Below, one piece after another: positions 45,440-55,947 of a stretch of 64,000 nucleotides of DNA. This DNA is from an uncultured Bacteroidales bacterium. GTDB lineage: Bacteria; Bacteroidota; Bacteroidia; Bacteroidales; UBA932. The notes below the pieces were generated by a model. That model saw only the letters and a list, made by a program, of their open reading frames with translations, did no database searches and was not told the DNA's origin. Location: positions 1 through 64,000 of the forward strand of contig CALVDL010000015.1 in assembly GCA_944326305.1 (NCBI GenBank), read 5' to 3'. The position numbers and the translations under genes are program-made. Position 1 is the first letter of the stretch, and each line of letters begins with the position of its first letter.

Positions 45440-45895
45440 TCATTTGCCGGATTTCACCTCTCCCTGGCCGTTCTGAGGCCGGTCGCTCCGGTCTCCCGGG
45501 TCGCTGTTGACCTCCATCTGGGCACAGACATTCTTCGCGGTCTTGTCGAATTCCTCTGTAGTGATCATACGGCAGGCGCCATTGAACGATACCCCGAGCT
45601 CTACAACTATCTTGTTGATATTGAGATTGCCCTCAACCCTGGCACCTTTTTTCATCGAAAGAATATCCTTCACATAGACATCCCCGCTGACCTTGCCCCA
45701 TATATCGGCATTGGAGCAGAGCAATATTCCTGAAACTTCGGCCGTCTCCCCTATGACTATCCTGCCTTTGGAGAATATTTTCCCGTTGAAACAGCCGTCG
45801 ATCCTAAGATCGTTGGTCGAATAGAGCTCTCCGGAAATCTTCGTGCCAGAGGAAATCCGGTTGACGGAATTGACTATTTCTTCAGTCCTTGCCAT
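45440..45895 (-). CDS. Bactofilin (polymer-forming cytoskeletal protein)
   Basis: A 151-residue bactofilin. A short N-terminal tail is followed by a beta-helix domain (about residues 15-115) with the repeating valine/glycine pattern of the family, seen in GTKISGELYSTNDLRIDGCFNGKI and ARVEGNLNINKI. A disordered polar C-terminus follows. Bactofilins self-assemble into filaments without nucleotide and often position cell-wall enzymes. It lies 26 nt downstream of secA on the same strand. Confidence 0.88.
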   Translation of the reverse strand: MARTEEIVNSVNRISSGTKISGELYSTNDLRIDGCFNGKIFSKGRIVIGETAEVSGILLCSNADIWGKVSGDVYVKDILSMKKGARVEGNLNINKIVVELGVSFNGACRMITTEEFDKTAKNVCAQMEVNSDPGDRSDRPQNGQGEVKSGK

Positions 45896-45921
45896 AACAA
45901 TAATCCATTAATACATTAACA

Positions 45922-48900
45922 CTACAGCCCTTTACCGTGGCAGTTCTTGTATTTCTTCCCTGAGCCGCATGGGCACGGGTCATTCCTGCCTACCGTCTTG
46001 TCGACATGGACAGGCATCTTGGCCTTCGGCTCGCCGCTGTTGGTTACCAAGTCCGTCCTGCTGGTCTGCATCTGGTTCATGTCCGGCTTGCGTGCTGGCG
46101 GCGGTGTCTGGACCGCACTGGCATCCCTGAGCGGGATATGCGCCCTCATGAGGAATGACAGGATATCCTTGCTGAGAGCCTCGAGCATGGACTTGAACAG
46201 ATTGAAGCTCTCGAACTTGTAGATAAGAAGCGGGTCCTTCTGCTCGTATGACGCATTCTGGACCGACTGCTTAAGGTCGTCCATATCACGCAGGTGCTCT
46301 TTCCAATGGTCGTCTATCTGATAGAGGGTTATGGACTTGGTCAGGGCACGGGCAATCTCCTTACCTTCTGTCTCGTATGCCTTTTTCAGGTTTACGGAAA
46401 GGGTGAGCATCTTGCGGCCGTCAGAGATAGGAATCGCTATGTTCTGATAAATTGCACCCTGCTTTTCATAGACTTCCTTGATGATTGGATATGCCCTCTG
46501 GGACATGGCGTCCATCCTCCGCCTGTAGGTGTCCTGCATGTTCTGGAACAGCTTTTCTGAAATTTCGGCAGGCTTGGCCCCGGTGTAGAACTTCTCGTCG
46601 AAGCCGAGATCTATCGACAGGGTGGCCATCACATACTCCGCAAACGAGTCATAATCGTATCCGGCGCAGTTCTCCACTATGATCTCTGACATGTCCTGCA
46701 TCATGTTCATGACGTCAATCTCCACTCTCTCGCCTGACAGGGCATTGCGCCTCCTGGTATATATCACTTCCCTCTGGGAGTTCATGACATCATCATATTC
46801 GAGCAGACGCTTACGTATACCGAAATTGTTCTCCTCGACTTTCTTCTGGGCCTTCTCGATAGAGTTGGAGAGCATGTTGTTCTCCAGGGCCTCGTTCTCC
46901 TCCATGCCGAGCTTGTCAACCACGCTTGCAATCCTTTCTGACCCGAAAAGACGCATAAGCTTGTCCTCGAATGATACATAGAAGGTAGATGAGCCCGGGT
47001 CACCCTGACGTCCGGCACGTCCCCTGAGCTGACGGTCGACACGGCGGCTGTCATGCCGTTCCGTACCTATAATCGCCAGACCTCCTGCCTTGCGGACTTC
47101 ATCGGAAAGCTTGATATCCGTTCCTCGTCCGGCCATGTTGGTAGCTATGGTGACGGTGCTTTTCTGTCCGGCCTGGGCGACCACCTCTGCCTCGCGGGCA
47201 TGCTGCTTGGCATTGAGGACCTGGTGAGGGATGCCCCTGAGCTTCAGCATCCTGCTGAGGAGCTCGGAAGTCTCGACATCCGTTGTTCCGACCAGAACAG
47301 GCCTGCCGGCCTTGGTGAGTTCCTCAATCCTGTTGATTACAGCCTCATACTTGGCCTTCTTGGTCTTGTATATCCTGTCGTTCTCATCGATCCTTGCAAT
47401 AGGCTTGTTGGTCGGTATCACCACGACATCGAGCTTGTAGATGGACCAGAACTCACCGGCCTCCGTCTCTGCCGTACCGGTCATACCGGCAAGCTTGTGG
47501 TACATACGGAAATAGTTCTGCAGGGTGATGGTGGCGAACGTCTGCGTGGCAGCCTCGACCTTCACATTCTCTTTCGCCTCTACCGCCTGGTGCAGGCCGT
47601 CGCTCCAGCGCCGGCCCTCCATGATACGCCCGGTCTGCTCGTCGACAATCTTCACCTTATTGTCCATGATGACATAGTCGACGTCCTTCTCGAACATTGC
47701 ATACGCCTTGAGAAGCTGGTTCACTGTGTGTACACGCTCAGACTTCAGGGCGAAGTCAGCCATTATCGCATCTTTTTTCGCATGTTTCTCCTCCGGGGTG
47801 ATGTCGGATTTCTCGACTTCAGCTATCTCGCTCCCGACATCCGGAAGAATAAAGAATTTCGGATCGGAAAGGGTGCCGCTCAGAAGATCATGGCCATTGT
47901 CGGTCATCTCCACGGCATGCTGCTTCTCGTTGATCACGAAGAACAGAGGGTCAGTCACCACGGGCATCTCCCTCTCGTTGTCCTGGATATAAAAGTTTTC
48001 TGTCCTCTGCAGGAGCTGCTTCATGCCCGGCTCGCTGAGGAACTTGATGAGAGGCTTGTATTTCGGGAGTCCCTTGTATGCCCTGAGGAGAAGTTTTCCT
48101 CCTTCTTTCTCGTCACCTGCCGCTATGAGTTTCTTGGCCTCGTTCAGAGTATTGGTCACCAGGGTCCTCTGGTTATTGTAAAGCCGCTCGACATACGGTT
48201 TGTACTCCATGAACTGCTGGTCGTCGCCTTTCGGCACCGGTCCGGAAATGATCAACGGGGTACGTGCATCATCGATAAGCACGGAGTCAACCTCGTCGAC
48301 AATGGCGTAGTGGTGCTTGCGCTGGACAAGGTCACGCTGGGAAATTGCCATGTTGTCCCTGAGGTAGTCGAAGCCGAACTCGTTGTTGGTCCCGAACGTT
48401 ATGTCGCAGGCGTATGCCTTCCTGCGCGATTCACTGTTTGGCTGGTGCTTGTCGATACAGTCCACTGAAAGGCCGTGGAACATGTAGAGCGGGCCCATCC
48501 ACTCGGAGTCTCGTTTTGAAAGGTAGTCGTTGACTGTCACTACATGCACACCTTTACCGGCAAGCGCATTGAGGAATACAGGAAGCGTGGCGACAAGGGT
48601 CTTTCCCTCTCCGGTAGCCATTTCGGCAATCTTGCCCTGATGAAGGACGATACCTCCGATAAGCTGCACGTCGTAGTGGACCATGTCCCAGGTGATCTCA
48701 TTTCCTCCGGCCATCCAGTGATTGTGCCAGATGGCATAGTCCCCGTCTATCTCGACAAAATCCTTTGATGTGCTGAGCTCACGGTCGAAATCCGTAGCCT
48801 TGACCCTGATAGTCTCGTTCTCCTTGAACCTGCGGGCGGTGGATTTCATCACTGCGAATGCGGCAGGCAGAATCTCGTCAAGCACTTTCTCAATATCCTC

Positions 48901-49191
48901 ATCCACCTTCTTCACCAGCTTGTCGGACTCCGTGGCAAGAGCTTCCTTCTGGTCTACCGGGATGTCCTTTTCAAGCTCCTCCTTTATCTGGGCGATCCTT
49001 TCCTCGTCTCCCGCTATCCTCTCCCGGATAATACGCCTCAACTCCGCAGACTTCTCCCTCAGCTGGTCGTCCGTCAAACTGTCAATCTCAGGATAGGCAG
49101 CGAGCACCTTCTGGAGCACTGGCTGCAACTGCTTAAGGTCCCTTTCCGCCTTGGTCCCGAAAATCTTCTTAAAAACATCGGTAAATGACAT
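45922..49191 (-). CDS. secA: Preprotein translocase ATPase SecA
   Basis: A 1089-residue motor that drives unfolded preproteins through SecYEG. The DEAD-type motor is visible: Walker A in [33 protein letters not shown], and the second motor domain with [11 protein letters not shown] and [25 protein letters not shown]. The C-terminus ends in the zinc/SEC-C motif [16 protein letters not shown] that contacts SecB or ribosomes. It is longer than the E. coli protein (901) because of inserts in the motor region, as is usual for Bacteroidetes SecA. Confidence 0.97.
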   Translation of the reverse strand: MSFTDVFKKIFGTKAERDLKQLQPVLQKVLAAYPEIDSLTDDQLREKSAELRRIIRERIAGDEERIAQIKEELEKDIPVDQKEALATESDKLVKKVDEDIEKVLDEILPAAFAVMKSTARRFKENETIRVKATDFDRELSTSKDFVEIDGDYAIWHNHWMAGGNEITWDMVHYDVQLIGGIVLHQGKIAEMATGEGKTLVATLPVFLNALAGKGVHVVTVNDYLSKRDSEWMGPLYMFHGLSVDCIDKHQPNSESRRKAYACDITFGTNNEFGFDYLRDNMAISQRDLVQRKHHYAIVDEVDSVLIDDARTPLIISGPVPKGDDQQFMEYKPYVERLYNNQRTLVTNTLNEAKKLIAAGDEKEGGKLLLRAYKGLPKYKPLIKFLSEPGMKQLLQRTENFYIQDNEREMPVVTDPLFFVINEKQHAVEMTDNGHDLLSGTLSDPKFFILPDVGSEIAEVEKSDITPEEKHAKKDAIMADFALKSERVHTVNQLLKAYAMFEKDVDYVIMDNKVKIVDEQTGRIMEGRRWSDGLHQAVEAKENVKVEAATQTFATITLQNYFRMYHKLAGMTGTAETEAGEFWSIYKLDVVVIPTNKPIARIDENDRIYKTKKAKYEAVINRIEELTKAGRPVLVGTTDVETSELLSRMLKLRGIPHQVLNAKQHAREAEVVAQAGQKSTVTIATNMAGRGTDIKLSDEVRKAGGLAIIGTERHDSRRVDRQLRGRAGRQGDPGSSTFYVSFEDKLMRLFGSERIASVVDKLGMEENEALENNMLSNSIEKAQKKVEENNFGIRKRLLEYDDVMNSQREVIYTRRRNALSGERVEIDVMNMMQDMSEIIVENCAGYDYDSFAEYVMATLSIDLGFDEKFYTGAKPAEISEKLFQNMQDTYRRRMDAMSQRAYPIIKEVYEKQGAIYQNIAIPISDGRKMLTLSVNLKKAYETEGKEIARALTKSITLYQIDDHWKEHLRDMDDLKQSVQNASYEQKDPLLIYKFESFNLFKSMLEALSKDILSFLMRAHIPLRDASAVQTPPPARKPDMNQMQTSRTDLVTNSGEPKAKMPVHVDKTVGRNDPCPCGSGKKYKNCHGKGL

Positions 49192-49260
49192 ATCTCTAAT
49201 ATTTTTTATTCAGGTTAACATTTCCGGCCAGCCATACAGCAGGGCAAAGACCGAATTCTG

Positions 49261-49268
49261 CAAAAATA
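49261..49268 (-). promoter_or_regulatory. -7 box upstream of secA
   Basis: Minus-strand TATTTTTG fits TAnnTTTG, 69 nt before the secA ATG and just after the ettA terminator hairpin. Confidence 0.4.
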
Positions 49269-49291
49269 ATCATTATCCATGATAAAACATA

Positions 49292-49332
49292 GAAGCTGTT
49301 TTGATTTTTATAATAAATTTCAAAACAGCTTC
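49292..49332 (-). terminator. Terminator after ettA
   Basis: A perfect 12-bp stem (GAAGCTGTTTTG/CAAAACAGCTTC) with a 17-nt loop, lying just beyond the ettA stop in the minus direction and before the secA -7 box. Confidence 0.75.
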
Positions 49333-49356
49333 CATAATCCATAATATAGGGAGTCC

Positions 49357-51033
49357 CTACTCCATCAGTTTTTTGTATTTGAACCGCTTAGGCGTCACGT
49401 CACCCATACGTCGCTTCTTGTTCTCCTCATATTCGGAATATGACCCCTCGAAGAAATACACCTCGGAGTCACCTTCGAACGCAAGGATATGCGTGGCGAT
49501 CCTGTCAAGGAACCACCTGTCATGGGAAATCACCACAGCACAGCCGGCAAAATTCTCAAGGCCTTCCTCAAGAGCCCGTATAGTATTGACATCCACATCG
49601 TTGGTCGGTTCGTCAAGAAGGAGGACATTACCTTCATCCTTGAGTGTAAGGGCCAGATGCAGACGGTTCCTCTCACCACCTGACAGTACTCCGCAGAGCT
49701 TCTCCTGGTCGGCACCGGAGAAGTTGAACCTCGAGACATACGCCCTGGCGTTGACATCCCTCTTGCCGAGCTTTATGAATTCACTTCCTCCTGAGACAGT
49801 CTCATATACTGTCTTTTCCGGATCGATGCTCTTGTGCTGCTGGTCCACATACGCGAGCTTCACGGTTTCGCCTATTTCGATGGATCCGGAATCCGGTTTC
49901 TCGAGCCCCATGATGAGGCGGAAAAGCGTGGTCTTCCCGGCGCCGTTAGGCCCGATGACACCGACGATGCCTGCAGGCGGGAGCGTAAATGTCAGATGCT
50001 CGAACAGGAGCTTGTCACCATACGCCTTGGAAACGTCATTGAAGCTTATGACCTTGCTTCCGAGCCGCGGACCGTTCGGGATGAATATCTCGAGATTGGC
50101 CTCTTTCTCCTTTCCGTCCTCGCTGGCAAGCTTCTCATACGCACCGAGCCTGGCCTTTGACTTCGCATGACGGGCCTTCGGTGCCATCCTCACCCATTCC
50201 AGCTCACGCTCGAGGGTCTTGCGCCGCTTGCTCTCCTGCTTCTCCTCCATGGCCAGCCTTGTGCTCTTCTGGTCAAGCCATGAAGAATAGTTGCCTTTCC
50301 ACGGAATACCTTCGCCCCTGTCAAGCTCCAGGATCCATCCTGCGACATTGTCAAGGAAATAGCGGTCATGCGTAACGGCGATGACAGTACCCTTATATTG
50401 CTGCAGATGTGCCTCGAGCCATTGTATACTCTCTGTATCCAGATGGTTTGTAGGCTCGTCAAGAAGCAGTACATCTGGCTGCCTGAGGAGAAGGCGGCAC
50501 AGCGCCACCCTCCTGCGCTCTCCCCCGCTCAATGTGGCGATCTTCGCATCTGACGGAGGGCACTGCAGCGCGTCCATAGCCCTTTCCAGCTTTGAGTCTA
50601 TCTCCCATCCGCCGCAATGCTCTATCTTTTCCGTAAGCTCCCCCTGCCTCTCGATCAGGGAGGCCATCTCATCGTCCGACATCGGCTCGCAGAACTTCAG
50701 GTTCACTTCCTCATACTCCTTCAGAAGGTCCATCACTTCCTGCACGCCCTCCTGGACCACCTCTATCACAGTCTTGTCCGGATCCATCTGCGGCTCCTGC
50801 TCCAGATACCCGACAGAATATCCGGGAGCCCATACGACCTCACCCTGATAGCCTTTCTCCACCCCTGCTATGATTTTCATCAATGTGGATTTTCCGGAAC
50901 CGTTAAGGCCGATGATGCCTATCTTCGCCCCGTAGAAGAATGAAAGGTAGATGTCCTTGAGGATTATCTTATTGTTGTGGGGAAGGATTTTTCCAACCCC
51001 GTTCATTGAAAAGATGATTTTCTCGTCTGCCAT
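49357..51033 (-). CDS. ettA: Energy-dependent translational throttle protein EttA (ABC-F)
   Basis: A 558-residue ABC-F ATPase matching EttA in length and order. EttA binds the ribosomal E site and gates the first peptide bond according to ATP/ADP. Walker A motifs GLNGSGKSTLMK and GPNGAGKTTLFR are visible, as are signatures LSGGERRRVAL and LSGGERNRLHL. An arm segment lies between QMDPDKTVIEVVQEG and GGWEIDSKLERAMDAL, and the P-site tether with ELEWVRMAPKARHAKSKARL separates the halves. It is the second ABC-F protein in the window and is distinct from the Uup-like one at 1390. Confidence 0.93.
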   Translation of the reverse strand: MADEKIIFSMNGVGKILPHNNKIILKDIYLSFFYGAKIGIIGLNGSGKSTLMKIIAGVEKGYQGEVVWAPGYSVGYLEQEPQMDPDKTVIEVVQEGVQEVMDLLKEYEEVNLKFCEPMSDDEMASLIERQGELTEKIEHCGGWEIDSKLERAMDALQCPPSDAKIATLSGGERRRVALCRLLLRQPDVLLLDEPTNHLDTESIQWLEAHLQQYKGTVIAVTHDRYFLDNVAGWILELDRGEGIPWKGNYSSWLDQKSTRLAMEEKQESKRRKTLERELEWVRMAPKARHAKSKARLGAYEKLASEDGKEKEANLEIFIPNGPRLGSKVISFNDVSKAYGDKLLFEHLTFTLPPAGIVGVIGPNGAGKTTLFRLIMGLEKPDSGSIEIGETVKLAYVDQQHKSIDPEKTVYETVSGGSEFIKLGKRDVNARAYVSRFNFSGADQEKLCGVLSGGERNRLHLALTLKDEGNVLLLDEPTNDVDVNTIRALEEGLENFAGCAVVISHDRWFLDRIATHILAFEGDSEVYFFEGSYSEYEENKKRRMGDVTPKRFKYKKLME

Positions 51034-51049
51034 AAAAATTATTTTGCTG

Positions 51050-51080
51050 CAAAGATAGTCTTATCATCATTTTCTGCAAA
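51050..51080 (-). promoter_or_regulatory. Bacteroidetes promoter for ettA
   Basis: Minus-strand TTTG (51077-51080), 19 nt, TATCTTTG (51050-51057): a full consensus match, with the box ending 17 nt before the ATG. Confidence 0.75.
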
Positions 51081-51087
51081 ATATAAG

Positions 51088-52092
51088 TCAACGGCCTTTT
51101 TCGTTTTTGACCCCCATCTCGAGCCTTGTCCTCCTGCACCACTCGCCAGGTGACTCGTTATTGACAAACCTGAAAGCCATGTTATATGAAACAATGGTAT
51201 GGAATCCGCTCATATCCGCCAGCTCTGCGACACGGTGCCACGGGTTTTTCCTGAACAGGTCCATCGAGTACATCACCCTGTAGTAATTCACGAACTGGCA
51301 GAAATTCTTTCCGGTATGGTCATTTATGGTCCGGGAAAGATAGGCCTTGTTCGTATAAAGCATCTTTGCAATATCACCCACCGTAATATTCTCATCCAGA
51401 TAAGGCTTCTGCTCATCGAACAGAGTCTGTATCCTGGCATACAGCTGCTCAAGATTGTCGGCCTTCTCCTCCGCTGACCTGACCGGGGCGGCTATTTTCA
51501 CATGGCCACCGGCTTTCTTCAGGGTCTGTTTCGATCTGTTTGCATGCTTTACGGCACAGGCATAGAGGTGAAGATAGAAAAGCGTGGAAGATCCTAAAAG
51601 GAACAACAGCATACTTCTCCCAGGTACCAGGATATCATTATATACAGCTCCTATCAGCAATGCGAAGAATATGGCGAGATAAAGTTCATTGATTACAGGC
51701 GCCCCAGTCTTTACAGCGGACTTGACCCCGATGAATACGAGCATGATAAAAGCGAGCAAGGCAGGGAGATACTCCCTGAACGGCAGGCAGAGGTACTGGG
51801 ACGACATCATCACCACTATCCTGGCTACGGAAACCGTAATTGCAAGGACAGTGACCAGCAGCGGAAAAAGCATCACCCTTTTTCTTGGGACCGCAGTCCC
51901 GGGCTGCGAAAAAATCAGAATCATGGCCGGGGCCATCATATCAATCACTGGCGAATCGAAACTCCCGGAATTTGCAAGCACATCAGATATAACCATACCT
52001 GCAAGGCTGATCACCGACATAAGAGGAAGCATACTTTTGAAAATGTTCCACCCCTTCTTTTTACTTTCACAATACACAGAACAACTAAACAT
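51088..52092 (-). CDS. Membrane-anchored AraC-family transcriptional regulator
   Basis: A 334-residue protein with about six hydrophobic segments in the first 200 residues and a C-terminal AraC-type double helix-turn-helix (about residues 240-330; ITVGDIAKMLYTNKAYLSRTINDHTGKNF then VAELADMSGFHTIVSYNMAFRFVN). This 7TM-like sensor plus AraC layout is common in Bacteroidetes and suggests membrane signal sensing; the ligand is unknown. The ATG at 52092 is chosen because a -7 box at 52119-52126 places transcription start downstream of the alternative ATG at 52173. It sits between YitT and ettA, with no obvious target beside it. Confidence 0.85.
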   Translation of the reverse strand: MFSCSVYCESKKKGWNIFKSMLPLMSVISLAGMVISDVLANSGSFDSPVIDMMAPAMILIFSQPGTAVPRKRVMLFPLLVTVLAITVSVARIVVMMSSQYLCLPFREYLPALLAFIMLVFIGVKSAVKTGAPVINELYLAIFFALLIGAVYNDILVPGRSMLLFLLGSSTLFYLHLYACAVKHANRSKQTLKKAGGHVKIAAPVRSAEEKADNLEQLYARIQTLFDEQKPYLDENITVGDIAKMLYTNKAYLSRTINDHTGKNFCQFVNYYRVMYSMDLFRKNPWHRVAELADMSGFHTIVSYNMAFRFVNNESPGEWCRRTRLEMGVKNEKGR

Positions 52093-52118
52093 AACTTCAC
52101 TAAAATTTTTTGAGCCGG

Positions 52119-52126
52119 CAAAAATA
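52119..52126 (-). promoter_or_regulatory. -7 box upstream of the AraC-type regulator
   Basis: Minus-strand TATTTTTG fits TAnnTTTG, directly after the YitT terminator hairpin and 26 nt before the ATG at 52092. Confidence 0.45.
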
Positions 52127-52133
52127 CAACAAA

Positions 52134-52163
52134 AAGCTCCTCGTACTACAATCCGAGGAGCTT
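52134..52163 (-). terminator. Terminator of the leuS-yitT unit
   Basis: A perfect 10-bp stem (AAGCTCCTCG/CGAGGAGCTT) with a 10-nt loop, followed on the minus strand by TTTTTGTTG. It lies 53 nt past the YitT stop. Confidence 0.8.
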
Positions 52164-52215
52164 GCATATGCACTTTTTTTATGTTTCTTTATATTTTTTC
52201 TCTTTTTTTATCATT

Positions 52216-53145
52216 TTACTCGCCTTTATTTTCCGTTCCCGAAGATTTTTCGGCAGCATTTTCCTTCTTTTTGAGTTTAAGTCCGGTCTTCATCTCGTCA
52301 AATCCTTCACCATAGACCCCGCTTGCGGAGGATACGGATACAAAAGCCTTGTTGTCGATACTTTTTATCATGGCGACCACCTCATGGAGCTGGTGCTGGC
52401 GGACGACAACCAGCAGCACCCTGCTCTCCGTCTGGGAATACCACCCTATAGACTGGAAAGCCGTCACGCCCCTGTGCATATTTCTGGAGATATTGTCAGC
52501 GATCTCCTTGTACTTTGTAGAAAAGATAAGCACCTGGGCAGATGACTTCTGCCCCAACAGCACGAAATCCACCATGAACGAAAATGTTACCATCACCACA
52601 TATCCATAGATCATGTCTTCGAGTGTCTTTCCCGGGATGAGAAGCACCGACGCGATTATGAATATGTCAGAAAACAGGTAGACCTTCCCCGGAGACACCG
52701 GCCAGTACTTGTTGACTATCATGGCTGCAATATCAGTCCCTCCTGTACTTCCGCCCCTGAGCAGCACGAGACCAATGCCGAGAGCCTCGAGTATACCGCC
52801 GACAACAGCTATCAGGAGCTTGTTGTCAAAGGTTATCACCCAGTCGAATTTCGGGAACAGGTCAAACAGTACCGTGGAAAGGATTATCGCATAAATTGTC
52901 TTCACACCGAACGCCTTGCCGAGAGCGAGGAAACCGAGTATGAGAAGAATTGCGTTGAGAATAAAGAACGAAACCGCCACCGGCACTCCCGTTGCGAAGT
53001 AGACAATCGTACAGAGACCGGTACCACCGCCGCTTGCTATACCGTTCGGAATAAGGAATGATGTCCATGAGAGACAGTACACTACTATCCCGAAAGTAAG
53101 GACTATATAGTCCCATACATGGGCGAATATGTTCTTGGTATTCAT
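52216..53145 (-). CDS. YitT/DUF2179 family membrane protein
   Basis: A 309-residue protein with about six membrane helices (residues 10-200; ASGGGTGLCTIVYFATG and LRGGSTGGTDIAAMIV glycine motifs are typical) and a C-terminal soluble DUF2179 domain (about 215-285). A charged Lys/Glu-rich tail follows. The family's transport function is not known. It lies 12 nt after leuS and probably shares its transcript, with a strong terminator behind. Confidence 0.88.
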   Translation of the reverse strand: MNTKNIFAHVWDYIVLTFGIVVYCLSWTSFLIPNGIASGGGTGLCTIVYFATGVPVAVSFFILNAILLILGFLALGKAFGVKTIYAIILSTVLFDLFPKFDWVITFDNKLLIAVVGGILEALGIGLVLLRGGSTGGTDIAAMIVNKYWPVSPGKVYLFSDIFIIASVLLIPGKTLEDMIYGYVVMVTFSFMVDFVLLGQKSSAQVLIFSTKYKEIADNISRNMHRGVTAFQSIGWYSQTESRVLLVVVRQHQLHEVVAMIKSIDNKAFVSVSSASGVYGEGFDEMKTGLKLKKKENAAEKSSGTENKGE

Positions 53146-53157
53146 AGGGCAGCTTTT

Positions 53158-55923
53158 TTATTTAACGACAATATTTACTATTTTTCCAGGTACTACTATA
53201 ATTTTCAGGATATTACCGTCACCTACATACTTTGCTGTCTGTTCGAGGGACCTGACCTGCGCTTCTACTTCATCTTTAGGCATGTCCTTCGGCAGGTCGA
53301 CAGTGAACCTCGTCTTCCCGTTGAAAGATACGGCATAGGTGCAGCTAGCCTCCACGACATACTTTCCGTCATACTCAGGGAAGGATGCGAACGAGATGCT
53401 CCCCTTATGTCCGAGCGCCTCCCACAGTTCTTCTGAAATATGCGGGGCGAACGGGGAAAGGAGGATGACAAGAGGCTCCAGAATACCCCTCTTGCTGCAT
53501 TTCAGGTCGTAAAGTTCATTGACAGCTATCATAAAGGCACTCACTGCCGTATTGAACGAGAAGGCCTCTATGTCAGTATGGATCTTGCCTATCAGCTTGT
53601 GCAGGACCTTGAGTTCAGAAGGCAGCGGCTCCTGGTCCGTAACAACAAGGCCGTCTTTCCCGTAATACAGTCTCCACAGCCTTTTCAGGAACCTGTGAAC
53701 CCCGTCAATTCCCTTGGTGTCCCATGGCTTTGACTGCTCGAGAGGGCCGAGGAACATCTCATACAGGCGGAGGGTATCGGCCCCGTATGTATCGCATACC
53801 ATATCCGGATTTACTACGTTGAACATCGATTTGCTCATCTTCTCGGTGGCGTATCCGCATATGTACTCGCCGTTCTCAAGAATGAACTCGGCATCAGCGA
53901 AATCAGGCATCCACTTTCTGAAAGCCTCTATGTCAAGCCTGTCGTTGTGGACAATATTCACGTCGACATGGATTTCAGTGGTCTCATAGCCGTCCTTCAG
54001 CCCGTATGACACAAACCTGTTGGTGTTTACAATACGGTACACGAAATTGGAACGGCCCTGTATCATCCCCTGGTTGATAAGCCTCTTGAAAGGCTCCTTC
54101 TCACAGACATATCCGAGATCGTAGAGGAATTTGTTCCAGAAGCGGGAATATATCAGATGCCCCGTGGCATGCTCCGTACCGCCGATGTACAGGTCCACGT
54201 TCCTCCAGTACCCGTCTGCCTCACGGCTGACAAGGGCGCTGTCGTTATGCGGGTCCATATACCTGAGATAGTAGGCGCTGCTTCCTGCAAACCCTGGCAT
54301 CGTGCTTTTCTCCAGCGGCCAGCCCTCGTACGTCCAGTCCGCTGCCCTTGCAAGAGGCGGTTCCCCGCTTTCTGTCGGAAGATATTTGTCCACCTCCGGC
54401 AGCTGCAGCGGAAGCTCACTGGACGGGAGAGGGGTCGGTATACCATCTTTATAATATATAGGGAACGGTTCCCCCCAATACCTCTGGCGTGAGAATATCG
54501 CATCACGAAGCCTGAAGTTAACCTTCCGGTGTCCTATACCGTGCTTCTCCACATAATCTATAGCCGCAGGGATGGCCTCCTTGACCGGCATTCCGTCCAG
54601 GAAGCCGGAATTGCACATTATCCCTTCCTTGGCATCAAAACTTGACTCGCTGACATCACACCCTTCTATAAGGGGAATTACCGGGAGGTTGAAATGCCTT
54701 GCAAAAGCATAGTCCCTGCTGTCATGCGCAGGTACCGCCATAATGGCCCCTGTCCCGTATCCTGCAAGGACATATTCAGAAATCCATACCGGAACCCTGT
54801 TCCCTGTCATCGGATTCTCAGCATACGAACCGGAAAATACTCCGGTGATTTTCCTGGTTTCAGTCATTCTCTCCCGTTCCGTCTTCTTCTTGACCTCATT
54901 GAGATATTCGGCCACAGCCTGTTTCTGTTCCGGGGAGGTAAGTTTTTCAACCCATTCGCTTTCAGGTGCCAGTACCATGAAAGTGACACCGAAAACAGTA
55001 TCGGCACGTGTCGTGAAGATATGCATATCATATACATTGTCGCCGTTATAGGTCTTGAACACCATCTCGGCACCCTCGGAACGTCCTATCCAGTTGCGCT
55101 GCATATCTTTGAGTGAATCTGTCCAGGCAAGGTCATCAAGGTCATCAAGCAGACGCTCCGCATAGGCGGAGACACGCAGCTGCCACTGGGTCATCTTCTT
55201 CTGCTCGACTGGATAGCCGCCCCTGACGGAATATCCGTCCTTCACTTCATCATTCGCCAGCACAGTCCCGAGCTTCGGGCACCAGTTCACTGATGTTTCC
55301 CCCTGATAGGCAATACGGTAGTTCATCAGGACATCTGAACGTTCCTTATCGGACATGCTGTTCCACCTTTCCGCCGTAAAGGAAAGTTCCTTCGTGCATG
55401 CCGCATCAACCCCTTCTGTACCGTTACGGGAGAACATCCCGACAAGCTCCGATACAGGCCTCGCCTTGCGGAGGCTGTTGTCATAATAGCTGTCGAACAT
55501 CTTCAGGAAAGCCCACTGCGTCCACTTGTAATACGCAGGATCACAGGTACGTACCTCCCTCGACCAGTCATATGAAAAACCAATCCGGTCCAGCTGCTCC
55601 CTGTATCTCGCAATGTTCTTTTCAGTGGTCAGGGCCGGATGCTTCCCTGTCTGTATCGCATACTGCTCGGCCGGCAGCCCGAATGCGTCATACCCCATCG
55701 GATGAAGGACATTGAATCCGCAGAGCCTCTTGTACCTGCTGTATATGTCACTTGCTATATATCCCAGAGGATGTCCTACATGAAGCCCTGCCCCGGAAGG
55801 GTAAGGGAACATGTCCAGGACATAATATTTCGGCTTTGCCGGATCCTCAACGGCCTTGAAAGTCTGGTGCTCCGACCAGAACGACTGCCATTTCTTTTCA
55901 ATTTTCCTGAAATCGTACTCCAT
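53158..55923 (-). CDS. leuS: Leucyl-tRNA synthetase
   Basis: A 921-residue class I synthetase charging tRNA-Leu. The HIGH-type motif is in [18 protein letters not shown] (near residue 47). The CP1 editing domain contains [12 protein letters not shown]. The KMSKS loop is KMSKSMFN (about residue 695). A C-terminal anticodon-binding domain follows. The length fits bacterial LeuRS with a somewhat longer body than E. coli (860). It follows the M28-like gene by 24 nt on the same strand. Confidence 0.96.
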   Translation of the reverse strand: MEYDFRKIEKKWQSFWSEHQTFKAVEDPAKPKYYVLDMFPYPSGAGLHVGHPLGYIASDIYSRYKRLCGFNVLHPMGYDAFGLPAEQYAIQTGKHPALTTEKNIARYREQLDRIGFSYDWSREVRTCDPAYYKWTQWAFLKMFDSYYDNSLRKARPVSELVGMFSRNGTEGVDAACTKELSFTAERWNSMSDKERSDVLMNYRIAYQGETSVNWCPKLGTVLANDEVKDGYSVRGGYPVEQKKMTQWQLRVSAYAERLLDDLDDLAWTDSLKDMQRNWIGRSEGAEMVFKTYNGDNVYDMHIFTTRADTVFGVTFMVLAPESEWVEKLTSPEQKQAVAEYLNEVKKKTERERMTETRKITGVFSGSYAENPMTGNRVPVWISEYVLAGYGTGAIMAVPAHDSRDYAFARHFNLPVIPLIEGCDVSESSFDAKEGIMCNSGFLDGMPVKEAIPAAIDYVEKHGIGHRKVNFRLRDAIFSRQRYWGEPFPIYYKDGIPTPLPSSELPLQLPEVDKYLPTESGEPPLARAADWTYEGWPLEKSTMPGFAGSSAYYLRYMDPHNDSALVSREADGYWRNVDLYIGGTEHATGHLIYSRFWNKFLYDLGYVCEKEPFKRLINQGMIQGRSNFVYRIVNTNRFVSYGLKDGYETTEIHVDVNIVHNDRLDIEAFRKWMPDFADAEFILENGEYICGYATEKMSKSMFNVVNPDMVCDTYGADTLRLYEMFLGPLEQSKPWDTKGIDGVHRFLKRLWRLYYGKDGLVVTDQEPLPSELKVLHKLIGKIHTDIEAFSFNTAVSAFMIAVNELYDLKCSKRGILEPLVILLSPFAPHISEELWEALGHKGSISFASFPEYDGKYVVEASCTYAVSFNGKTRFTVDLPKDMPKDEVEAQVRSLEQTAKYVGDGNILKIIVVPGKIVNIVVK

Positions 55924-55947
55924 ATATTGCTTATTTCTTAGAAGCTG

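Noticed and set aside
47053..48468. A 471-codon plus-strand frame inside secA
   Set aside because: An antisense shadow; the secA frame on the minus strand has full motif support.
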